64,000 bases of DNA from Corallococcus soli (GTDB lineage: Bacteria > Myxococcota > Myxococcia > Myxococcales > Myxococcaceae), in assembly GCF_014930455.1 (NCBI RefSeq), contig NZ_JAAIYO010000003.1, forward strand, positions 969,066 to 1,033,065. Reading direction: 5' to 3'. This document shows positions 10,627 to 17,751 of this stretch, piece after piece (positions within the stretch are counted from its first letter, which is position 1; every line of letters starts with the position of its first letter). The notes under the pieces were generated by a model. That model had not been told where the DNA came from. It made no database searches and saw only the letters and a list, made by a program, of their open reading frames with translations. A program made the translations under genes and the position numbers.

Positions 10627-11979
10627 ATGCCTCGGTACGAGTTCACGGAAGGCAGCTCCAGCAAGTTCTGGGAGATCACGCTCGAAGGCACGACGCTCAC
10701 CAAGCGCTGGGGCCGCATCGGCACCGACGGCCAGGAGAAGACGGAGGACTTCGAGTCCAAGGCGGAGGCGAAGAAGGCCTTCGCCGCGCAGGTGAGGGAG
10801 AAGGAGAAGAAGGGCTACGCGCTCGTCGCGGGCTCGGCGGATGGCGGGGGGGCGGCGGCGGTGTCCGCGACCGATCCGGCCCTGGAGGCCGCCATCCTCG
10901 CCGCCCCGGACGACGTGAAGGGCTACCTCGCGTATGCCGCGTGGCTCAAGGGCAAGGGCGATCCTCGCGCGGAGCTGATCCAGCTCCAGCACGACACCCT
11001 GGAGGCGTCCGCCGCCTCCGCCACGCTCATGCGCAAGCGGGCGGCGAAGTACATCGCGGAGCACGCGGACTCGCTGCTGGGCGACGAGCTGACGGAGGCG
11101 ATCGCCGGGGAGGCCCTGAAGCTGGAGTGGCACCTGGGCTTCATCCGCGAGGCCCATCTGGGTCAGGTGGACTTCGACTCGAACGAGGACATCCCGGAGC
11201 TGCTGGGCGTGCTGCTGGCCCACCCGTCCGCGCGGTTCCTGCGAAGCCTGACCATCGGCATGGCCTGCTTCGACGGCGAGAACGAGTACCACGACACGCT
11301 CAAGGTGCTCGGCAAGGCGAAGCCGCTCACGACGCTGCGCCACCTGTTCATCGGCGACTTCGAGTACCCGGACGACACGGAGATCTCCTGGACCCACGTG
11401 GGCGACCTCCAGCCCCTCTACGCCGTGTTCCCGGGCCTGCGGGAGCTGCGCGTGCGCGGCGGTGAGATCGAGCTGGGGAAGATCGACCTGCCGGAGCTGC
11501 GCGCCTTCACCGTGGAGACGGGCGGCCTGCCGCTCAAGGCGGTGAAGTCCATCGTGAAGGCCCACTGGCCGAAGCTGGAGGCGCTGGAGATCTGGTTCGG
11601 TTCGGAGAACTACGGCGCGGGCGGCGGGGTGAAGGACCTGCAGCCCCTGCTCGACGGCGAGGGCGTGCCGAACCTGCGCAAGCTGGGCCTGCGCAACGCG
11701 GAGTTCACCGACGCGCTGTGCGCGGTGCTCCCCAATGCGAAGGTGGTCGCCCGGCTCCAGGAGCTGGATCTGTCCATGGGCATGATGACCGACGAGGGCG
11801 CGGAGGCGCTGGCCTCGAACGCGAAGGCCTTCCAGCACCTCAAGACGCTGGACGTCTCCAACAACTTCCTGACCCAGGCCGGGCAGAAGCGGGTGGCCAC
11901 CGCCGCTCCTTCCGTGGTGCGCGGCAACCAGCGCGAGCCGTACGACGAGGACTCGCGCTACGTCGCCGTGGGCGAGTAG
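10627..11979 (+). CDS. WGR domain / leucine-rich-repeat protein, STM4015-like
   Basis: A 450-residue cytoplasmic protein. Residues 1-70 are a WGR domain (KFWEITLEGTTLTKRWGRIG), a fold otherwise seen in PARPs and MolR-type proteins, where it binds nucleic acid or partners. Residues about 83-118 (AAPDDVKGYLAYAAWLKGKG, then RAELIQLQ) match the TIGR02996 'repeat-companion' domain. From about 170 to 440 there are irregular leucine-rich repeats (LRSLTIGMACFDG, LRELRVRGGEIEL, LRKLGLRNAEFTD, LQELDLSMGMM, LKTLDVSNNFL). It ends 14 bases before the ATP-grasp gene, so the two form an operon, and that operon faces three STM4011-4013-like genes. STM4015 of Salmonella is, from memory, an LRR protein, so this is its likely counterpart with an added WGR domain. 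Molecular role unknown; protein or nucleic acid recognition is inferred. Confidence 0.82.
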   Translation: MPRYEFTEGSSSKFWEITLEGTTLTKRWGRIGTDGQEKTEDFESKAEAKKAFAAQVREKEKKGYALVAGSADGGGAAAVSATDPALEAAILAAPDDVKGYLAYAAWLKGKGDPRAELIQLQHDTLEASAASATLMRKRAAKYIAEHADSLLGDELTEAIAGEALKLEWHLGFIREAHLGQVDFDSNEDIPELLGVLLAHPSARFLRSLTIGMACFDGENEYHDTLKVLGKAKPLTTLRHLFIGDFEYPDDTEISWTHVGDLQPLYAVFPGLRELRVRGGEIELGKIDLPELRAFTVETGGLPLKAVKSIVKAHWPKLEALEIWFGSENYGAGGGVKDLQPLLDGEGVPNLRKLGLRNAEFTDALCAVLPNAKVVARLQELDLSMGMMTDEGAEALASNAKAFQHLKTLDVSNNFLTQAGQKRVATAAPSVVRGNQREPYDEDSRYVAVGE

Positions 11980-11993
11980 TCCCTCCCACGCCC

Positions 11994-13133
11994 ATGTCCG
12001 CCGCGCCGCCGTTCCTGCTCATCGGCAACCCCGGGAACCGGCGCGTCACGCTCTTCCAGGAGGCCCTGCACCACGCGGGGCTTCCTCCCGCGCTCGTGGT
12101 GTCCTGGGAGACGGTGGCCCGCGAGCCGGACGCGCTGCTGGAGCTTCCCGACTCGGAGGAGCGCATCGTCCGCATCGACGCGGCGGGAGAGGATACCGCC
12201 GTGGAGCGGGCCCTCCTGAAGCGGGGCCACGCGGATGCGCTTGGCGCCGGCTGTGAGGTCCTGACGCCGGAGCAGGTGGACGCCCTGCCTCCCGAGCACG
12301 GCCGAGTGCTGTGCCCCAGGCAGCACCACCTGGGCTTCCTGCGCGTGCTGGAGGACCTGACGGAGCGCTTCGCCCTGCGTCCGCGCTGGCGCGTGCTGTC
12401 GAAGCCGTCCGCCATCGCGGACCTGTTCGACAAGCGCGTCACGTCGCGCCGGTACGCCGCCCTGGGCATCCCCGTGCCGCCGTACCTGGACGACATCGCC
12501 ACCCCGGAGGCCCTGCGCCACGGCATGCGCGAGGCGGGCTGGCGCGAGGCCTTCGTGAAGCTGTCCTGCGGCTCGTCCGCGTCGTGCCTCGCCGTCTACC
12601 GGCCGGGGCGCTCACCAGGCTCGGCGGGTTCGCTGCTCACCAGCCTCCACCGGGGGCCCACCGGCTGGTTCAACTCCCTCAAGCTCCGGCGCGTGTCGGG
12701 CGTGGGGGAGGTGGACGCGGTGCTGTCCTTCCTCCTGCGCGAGGGCTCCCAGGTGGAGGAGTCCCGCCCCAAGGCGCGGCTGGGCGGGGACGTGTTCGAC
12801 TGCCGCATCCTCACGGTGCGCGGCGAGCCCGCCTTCACGGTGGTGCGCCAGAGCCGCCACCCCATCACCAACCTCCACCTGGGCGGCTATCGCGGCGACC
12901 TGGACGACCTCCACGCGGCGGTGCCCGCGCGGGAGTGGGAGGCCGCGCTGGAGAGCTGCCGCGCCGTGGCCCGCGCGCACGACTGCCTCCACGTGGGCAT
13001 CGACCTGATGTTCGAGGAGTTCTTCCACGGCCACCGCGTGCTGGAGGCCAACGCCTTCGGGGACCTGCTCCCCGGCCTCACGCGCGACGGCCTGTCCGTC
13101 TACGGCTGGGAGCTCCGCGAAGCGCTGCGCTGA
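11994..13133 (+). CDS. STM4014-like ATP-grasp family protein
   Basis: A 379-residue protein. The sequence has the feel of an ATP-grasp ligase: an N-terminal Rossmann-like half (PPFLLIGNPGNRRVTLFQEAL), a central block RRYAALGIPVPPYL and AFVKLSCGSSASCLAVYR for nucleotide binding, and a C-terminal GIDLMFEEFFHGHRVLEANAFGD in which the Glu/Asn pair would hold magnesium. ATP-grasp enzymes usually form amide or thioester bonds through acyl-phosphates. STM4014 of Salmonella belongs to a conserved set of unknown function with STM4011-4013 and STM4015, all of which are represented here. Start ATG 11994 lies 14 bases after the LRR gene. Its last 34 bases overlap the 3' end of the convergent radical SAM gene. 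Confidence 0.8.
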   Translation: MSAAPPFLLIGNPGNRRVTLFQEALHHAGLPPALVVSWETVAREPDALLELPDSEERIVRIDAAGEDTAVERALLKRGHADALGAGCEVLTPEQVDALPPEHGRVLCPRQHHLGFLRVLEDLTERFALRPRWRVLSKPSAIADLFDKRVTSRRYAALGIPVPPYLDDIATPEALRHGMREAGWREAFVKLSCGSSASCLAVYRPGRSPGSAGSLLTSLHRGPTGWFNSLKLRRVSGVGEVDAVLSFLLREGSQVEESRPKARLGGDVFDCRILTVRGEPAFTVVRQSRHPITNLHLGGYRGDLDDLHAAVPAREWEAALESCRAVARAHDCLHVGIDLMFEEFFHGHRVLEANAFGDLLPGLTRDGLSVYGWELREALR

Positions 13134-13999
13134 CCTCCGCCGCGCCACAGCCGCGCCGTCGGCACGCGCTCCAGCAGCCCGGAGCCGAACACGCGATCCA
13201 GCTCCAGGTAGTCCAGGTGCACGTAGCCGATGTGGCAGCCGCACGTGTCCTTCGAGCACGCGCGCGGCTTGAGCGCCTGTTCGAAGCCCGGCGCGTAGAG
13301 GTTGCCCAGCGGCTCCTTGATGAAGTGGCACCGGTAGGCCGTGCCATCGCCGTCCACCGACAGCACGGACTCGCCCGCGCGGCACGCCTTGCCCCGGCTG
13401 GGGTGGCGGGTGTTGTTCACCGGGAAGAGCGGGTCGATGCGGGTGAAGCGCTCCACGTCCTCGGGTGAGTACGCGTCCAGGCCGTCCTTCACCGCGTTGA
13501 TCCACAGGTACGTGTCTTCCGGCAGCTCGCGGCGCAGGGCCTCCGCCTCGTCCGCGAAGCGGCGGAAGCCCACCATGCCCGCGCTGTGGCGCACGCCGTG
13601 TTCGCTCAAGCGTTCGCACTGCGCCAGGAAGCGCGCGCGCTTCATCCACTCCGGGTGGTACGTGGCCCAGATGCCCAGCTTGTCGGTGCGGCAGTCGGTG
13701 AGCCAGTCCAGCCGGCAGGAGAGGTTGGTCTGCACCGCCGCGCGCTCCACGTGGGGCAGGTGCGTCAGCCGGGCCAGGGCCTGCTGATACCAGGGCCAGA
13801 TGAGCGCCTCGCCCCAGGGCGTGAAGAAGACGGACACGGTGTCCTGGGTGCGCGACTCCACCCACTGGAGGAACCGCTCCAGGTCCGCGCGGTCCTTCGT
13901 CAGCTCCTCCTCGCTCTGCTTCCACTTGCCGAAGGGGCAGTACTCGCAGCCGTAGTTGCAGCCGGACAGCGGGCCCCGGTAGAGCACGGTGAGCCTCAT
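13100..13999 (-). CDS. STM4011-like radical SAM protein
   Basis: A 299-residue radical SAM enzyme. The cluster-binding motif GCNYGCEYC supplies Cys14, Cys18 and Cys21 for a 4Fe-4S centre that cleaves S-adenosylmethionine. Additional cysteines near the C-terminus (KACRAGE, YRCHFIKE, ACSKDTCGCHIGY) look like a SPASM-type or auxiliary cluster region, as in peptide- or protein-modifying radical SAM enzymes. The ATG at 13999 overlaps the TGA of the preceding gene (13996-13998), so translation is coupled. Start and order match the STM4011 member of the Salmonella set. The 3' end overlaps the convergent ATP-grasp gene by 34 bases. The substrate is unknown. Confidence 0.85.
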   Translation of the reverse strand: MRLTVLYRGPLSGCNYGCEYCPFGKWKQSEEELTKDRADLERFLQWVESRTQDTVSVFFTPWGEALIWPWYQQALARLTHLPHVERAAVQTNLSCRLDWLTDCRTDKLGIWATYHPEWMKRARFLAQCERLSEHGVRHSAGMVGFRRFADEAEALRRELPEDTYLWINAVKDGLDAYSPEDVERFTRIDPLFPVNNTRHPSRGKACRAGESVLSVDGDGTAYRCHFIKEPLGNLYAPGFEQALKPRACSKDTCGCHIGYVHLDYLELDRVFGSGLLERVPTARLWRGGGQRSASRSSQP

Positions 14000-15309
14000 C
14001 GCCAGGCGTACTCCTGCTTGCGCCGCCGCACGGCCTCGGAGTCCAGCCAGGGGCCGATGAGATCCGAGCGCTCCACGCCCGCGCCCGTGAGCTGGAACAC
14101 ACCGTCCACGTCCCGCGCCAGCCCGTGCGCCTCCAGCTCCGCGAGCATCGGGAAGTCCTCGCGCGCGTCCGTGCCGAAGCGCTGGCGGTACGCGCCCGGA
14201 CACACGCCCTCCGCCAGCAGCGACAGCACCAGGTGCCGGTGGCGCTGCTCGGCCTCGTCCAGCACGAACCCGTAGCGCACCTCGCCGAAGGACGCGGTGT
14301 CGCGCTCGATGTACGCCTGGATGATGCCGCGCACCTCGCGTGAGGCGACCGCGTACTCGGACGAGTAGTGCACGTCGCCCGCGTACGAGCGCGCCCCCAC
14401 GCCCAGCCCCACCATGCCGTCCTCCTGGCAGCGGTACACCGCGCCCCGAGCGGCCGGCGCGTGCTTCGCGCGGAACATCCGCATCGACACCTGCGTGTAG
14501 CCCTGCGCCAGGAGGAAGTCGCGGCCCGTGCGGTACAGCGACAGGCGCAGGTCGTCCCACGCGCGCGACTTCTTGCCCAGGAAGGTGAGGGGCCGCACGT
14601 AGAGCGGGTAGAGGTACAGCTCCTCCGGCGCGTACCGGAGCGCCGCCTTCAGCGAGCGCAGGAAGGTGTCCGGCGTCTGGCCCTCGATGCCGTAGATGAG
14701 GTCCAGGTTGAGCGTGGGGAAGCCCGCGCTCCGGAGCAGGTCCAACGTGGCCTCCACCTGCGCCGTCTTCTGCGGCCGCGCCACCGCCGCGACCTCCGAC
14801 TCCAGGAAGCTCTGCACGCCCATGCTCACCCGGTCCACGCCCCGGGCCTTGAGCACCGCCACCTTGGCCGCGTCCACCGTCTCCGGCGACACCTCCACGG
14901 ACATGGGTACGGCGCGAGGGTCCACGCCCAGCTCCGCCGCCAGGTCGAACACCGCCTCCAGGCCGGGCACGTCCAGCAGGGTGGGGGTGCCTCCGCCAAT
15001 GGCGGCGCGCGCGAACGTGGCCGGGCCCAGCGCGGCCTTCACCCGGCGGGCCTCGCGCTTCAGCGCGGACAGCCACGCCTGGACAACGTCCTCCTTCGGG
15101 CCCGCGGCGGTGAAGAGGTTGCAGAACCCGCAGCGCATCTCGCAGAAGGGGACGTGCAGGTAGAGGAACAACGCGTCCCGCCGCTCCTTCGCCCAGACGT
15201 CCTCCAGCGGCAGCGCGGGGGTGAGGGGGCGGTAGGCCGTCTTGTGCGGGTAGCCGTAGAGGTACGCCACGTACGGCGTCCCTTCGAGCATCGACTCCAG
15301 GCGCGTCAT
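13996..15309 (-). CDS. STM4012-like (HemN/HemW-related) radical SAM protein
   Basis: A 437-residue protein of the HemN/HemW branch of radical SAM enzymes: YLHVPFCEMRCGFCNLF holds Cys56, Cys60 and Cys63 followed by the HemN-type Phe-Cys spacing, and the middle contains AIGGGTPTLLDVPGLEAVF, MSVEVSPETV, RVSMGVQSFLESEV and LNLDLIYGIEGQT, all standard blocks of this family. The C-terminal helical domain is present. True HemN makes protoporphyrinogen and HemW moves heme; STM4012 proteins are a separate group of unknown role. ATG 15309 overlaps the stop of the sulfatase-like gene (15306-15308), giving a coupled three-gene operon. Confidence 0.87.
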   Translation of the reverse strand: MTRLESMLEGTPYVAYLYGYPHKTAYRPLTPALPLEDVWAKERRDALFLYLHVPFCEMRCGFCNLFTAAGPKEDVVQAWLSALKREARRVKAALGPATFARAAIGGGTPTLLDVPGLEAVFDLAAELGVDPRAVPMSVEVSPETVDAAKVAVLKARGVDRVSMGVQSFLESEVAAVARPQKTAQVEATLDLLRSAGFPTLNLDLIYGIEGQTPDTFLRSLKAALRYAPEELYLYPLYVRPLTFLGKKSRAWDDLRLSLYRTGRDFLLAQGYTQVSMRMFRAKHAPAARGAVYRCQEDGMVGLGVGARSYAGDVHYSSEYAVASREVRGIIQAYIERDTASFGEVRYGFVLDEAEQRHRHLVLSLLAEGVCPGAYRQRFGTDAREDFPMLAELEAHGLARDVDGVFQLTGAGVERSDLIGPWLDSEAVRRRKQEYAWR

Positions 15310-16118
15310 GGTGTGGAGTCTAGCGGCAGCACGAACTCCCCATACGGGACAGTCCACACCACCGGGTGCCCCAGCCGGTGCCCCGAGTGGCCGTCCTCGC
15401 CATAGGCCGTCCCGTGGTCCGAGCACACGATGCAGAACGCCGGCCCCCGCCGCCGCAGCGCCTGGAACAGCCGGGGGAGCTGGCCGTCCACGTACGCCAG
15501 GGCCGCCTCCTGCGTCTCCCGGGAGTCCTCCCGCGCGCCGGGGACATAGTGCCGGTTGGGCTGGTGCAGCGCGGAGACGTTGATGAACAGGAACACCCGC
15601 TGCTCCCGGGGCAGCGCCTCCAGGATTTTCACTGCGAGTGATGCCTGAAATTCCGTGGATTTCGGGTCTGTCACCCCCAGCTCGGGGGACCAGTGGGACT
15701 CGGCGAAGAGGCCTGGGAGCACGCGGCCCAGGGGGTTCTTCAGGTTGAAGAAGCCGGTCCCGCCAATACACACCGTGTGATAGCCGCGCCCCGCGAGCCC
15801 CGTGACGATGTCCGGCGCATCCAGCACGCAGGTGCCCGGGCCCGTCGTCTCGCTGCCCTCGAAGCGCAGGGCGAACGGGCGCGGGTGCCGGCCGGGTGCG
15901 GCGGGGGTGGGGAAGAAGCCCGCGAAGAAGGCCTGGTGCGCCGCGTAGGTGAAGCTGCCCGGGCTGTGGCGCTCCTCCCACCGGCCCCCCGGCAGCAGCG
16001 CTCCCAGCGTGGGGGTGAGGCCGCGCTCCAGCGCTTCCCGGGCCACGTCGTACCGCAGCGTGTCCAGCGTGAGGAAGAGCAGGTCGTGCGTGCCGACCAG
16101 CGTGTTCAGGTCATGCAT
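15306..16118 (-). CDS. STM4013-like sulfatase-fold hydrolase
   Basis: A 270-residue protein of the alkaline phosphatase/sulfatase superfamily. The N-terminus HDLLFLTLDTLRYDVAREAL holds the metal-binding Asp pair, GFFNLKNPLGRVLPGLF lies where the nucleophile loop is expected, and VCSDHGTAYGEDGHSGHRLGH provides the second metal site (Asp-His ... His). It is short for a sulfatase (usually above 400 residues) and has no CxPxR formylglycine motif, so it is more likely a phosphohydrolase or phosphotransferase-like enzyme. No signal peptide is visible, so it acts in the cytoplasm. It is the first gene of the coupled STM4013-4012-4011 operon. Confidence 0.83.
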   Translation of the reverse strand: MHDLNTLVGTHDLLFLTLDTLRYDVAREALERGLTPTLGALLPGGRWEERHSPGSFTYAAHQAFFAGFFPTPAAPGRHPRPFALRFEGSETTGPGTCVLDAPDIVTGLAGRGYHTVCIGGTGFFNLKNPLGRVLPGLFAESHWSPELGVTDPKSTEFQASLAVKILEALPREQRVFLFINVSALHQPNRHYVPGAREDSRETQEAALAYVDGQLPRLFQALRRRGPAFCIVCSDHGTAYGEDGHSGHRLGHPVVWTVPYGEFVLPLDSTP

Positions 16119-16135
16119 GGGCGCCAGGATCGGGG

Positions 16136-16163
16136 CAGGGGGCCCCTGGCTTCAAGGCCCCCG
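16136..16163 (-). terminator. GC-rich hairpin between 16184-17563 gene and the radical SAM operon
   Basis: Arms GGGGGC (16138-16143) and GCCCCC (16157-16162) pair across a 13-base loop; an alternative tight palindrome CAGGG-GGC-CCCTG starts at 16136. On the minus strand it lies just after the stop at 16184 and before the ATG at 16118, so it may separate the hypothetical gene from the STM4013-like operon. No T tract. Confidence 0.4.
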
Positions 16164-16183
16164 TCCCGCTCCATGGCTGGGAG

Positions 16184-17563
16184 CTACGAGATGTTCGGCG
16201 CCGGCTCGAACTCGGGCTGGGTGGGCCCGGGGGGCGGCGTCGGGGCCGGCGTCGAGGCGAGCGGCCGGCGCGAGCCGTCGGGGTTCATGGTCGCGTTGTA
16301 CAGCGACGTGGCGAAGGCCTCCTGCCCCCGCTGCGACAGCGCGCGGAAGGCCTGATCCATGGGGCGCTGCCCGCCGGCCATGTCCGGCCCCAGGGTGCGG
16401 CCCAGCAGCTCCCGGGCCTGCGACTCGTTGAGGCGCACCGAGTACGGGGCGCCGTCGTTCATCGCCGCGTCGTCGGCGGAGAAGGCGCCCCGGGCGATGC
16501 GCGCGGCGTTCGGATCCGTGAAGGTCAGCTCGTAGTTCGTCTCCGCGGGCTGCCCGGGCCGCGTCGTGGTGGTCGCGCGCACGGAGTCGTTGATGCGCGT
16601 GTCCCCCTGGCCGGTGCCGTCCGGGTTCAAGCGCAGGTCGGTGCTCTGGGTGCTGCCCGCCACGTCGCGGTCCGTCTGGCGCACGGTCTGGTTGCCGTCA
16701 CCGTCGCCCGTGAGGTTCGTGCGCCGCTCGGAGGTGGCCACGCGCTGGCCCAGCACGCGCCCCTCGCCGTTCTGGCTCAGGCCGTCGGTGGTGCGCACGT
16801 TGCTCACGCCCGGGCCGTTCTCCGCGGGGAGCTGGCCGGTGCGCAGGAACTGCTGGTACGCGGCCTGGCCCTCCGGCTGGGTGATGTTGAAGTCGGCCGT
16901 GCGGGTGCGCTCCATGCGCTGATCCTGCCGGCCCTCCAGGCCCCGGACGTTGGCGGCGTCCCGCTGACGCTCCTGCGTCGTCACGCTGGCGCGCAGCGTG
17001 TCCGGCGACGTGCGCTCCAGTTCGAAGCGCTGCGTCTGGGTGTGGTCGTACGACGCGCCCATCCCCAGCGCCTTGCCCGCCCGGCCCGGCCCTCCGGAGA
17101 GCCCGGCGTTGAGGCCCTCCTGTCCGGTGCCCTCCGCCCGGGCACGGGTGCCCACCGGCCACGTCTCCGGCGCGGCGGGGTCGGGCAGCTGCCCGTTGCG
17201 CATGGCCTCCGTCGCGGCCTGGCGCGGCACCTCCACGCGCACGGAGCCGGTCTCGCTGGACGACGCCCCCACGGACAGCCGCCCCGCGCGCTGGGAGCCG
17301 CGGTCGCGCGCCTGTCCCTGGGACTCCATCACGAAGGTGTCACCCTCGGTGCGCACGCTCGCGCGGCCCGAAGGACGCATCGCCTCCACGGGCGTGAACG
17401 TGGAGCGCTCCCGCTCGGCGAGCGCGGCTGCGGCCTGCTGGGCGCCGTCGACGGGCTGCTCGGCGGGAGCCTGGGGCGGGTCCGCGGGCGTCTGCCGCTC
17501 GACCGGAGCGACCGGGGTCCGGGGCTGAGAGGACGAAACGGGGCGGTTGGGGATGGAAGTCAT
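16184..17563 (-). CDS. Hypothetical low-complexity protein
   Basis: A 459-residue protein with no signal peptide or membrane segment. The first 90 residues are rich in Pro, Ala and Gln (PVSSSQPRTPVAPVERQTPA), and the rest is rich in Thr, Arg, Gln and Asp with many polar repeats such as TRTADFNITQPEG, TTDGLSQNGEGRV and RLNPDGTGQGDTRIND. It contains essentially no cysteine. Parts look like a beta-rich polar repeat protein; the C-terminal region (EAFATSLYNATMNPDGSRR) is helical. I do not recognise the family. It lies upstream of the STM4013-like gene on the same strand, separated by a hairpin, and divergent from the subtilase at 17752. A non-classically exported protein is possible but unsupported. 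Confidence 0.6.
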   Translation of the reverse strand: MTSIPNRPVSSSQPRTPVAPVERQTPADPPQAPAEQPVDGAQQAAAALAERERSTFTPVEAMRPSGRASVRTEGDTFVMESQGQARDRGSQRAGRLSVGASSSETGSVRVEVPRQAATEAMRNGQLPDPAAPETWPVGTRARAEGTGQEGLNAGLSGGPGRAGKALGMGASYDHTQTQRFELERTSPDTLRASVTTQERQRDAANVRGLEGRQDQRMERTRTADFNITQPEGQAAYQQFLRTGQLPAENGPGVSNVRTTDGLSQNGEGRVLGQRVATSERRTNLTGDGDGNQTVRQTDRDVAGSTQSTDLRLNPDGTGQGDTRINDSVRATTTTRPGQPAETNYELTFTDPNAARIARGAFSADDAAMNDGAPYSVRLNESQARELLGRTLGPDMAGGQRPMDQAFRALSQRGQEAFATSLYNATMNPDGSRRPLASTPAPTPPPGPTQPEFEPAPNIS

Positions 17564-17693
17564 ATGTACCCAGTTTATCGGGACTACCGACCTGATTGTT
17601 TCCGCTCAGGCTGTAGGACTCGGCCTCCCGAAAGCTGAGAGAGCACCACTCCCAGTGAAAAAAACACGCCCTGATGCAACTCGGTGGCATGAC

Positions 17694-17720
17694 TTGAAAT
17701 GCGGCCTATTTACGTATTAC
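17694..17720 (+). promoter_or_regulatory. Candidate promoter of the subtilase gene
   Basis: The gap 17564-17751 is markedly A/T-rich for this genome. TTGAAA (17694-17699) is followed after 15 bases by TATTAC (17715-17720), about 31 bases before the ATG. The spacer is shorter than ideal, so the assignment is tentative. Confidence 0.3.
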
Positions 17721-17751
17721 AGGTTTATCTCACCTTGAAGGGAGTGCCGAC

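Noticed and set aside
15306..16118. True sulfatase
   Set aside because: No CxPxR/SxPxR formylglycine motif and far too short; only the superfamily fold is supported.
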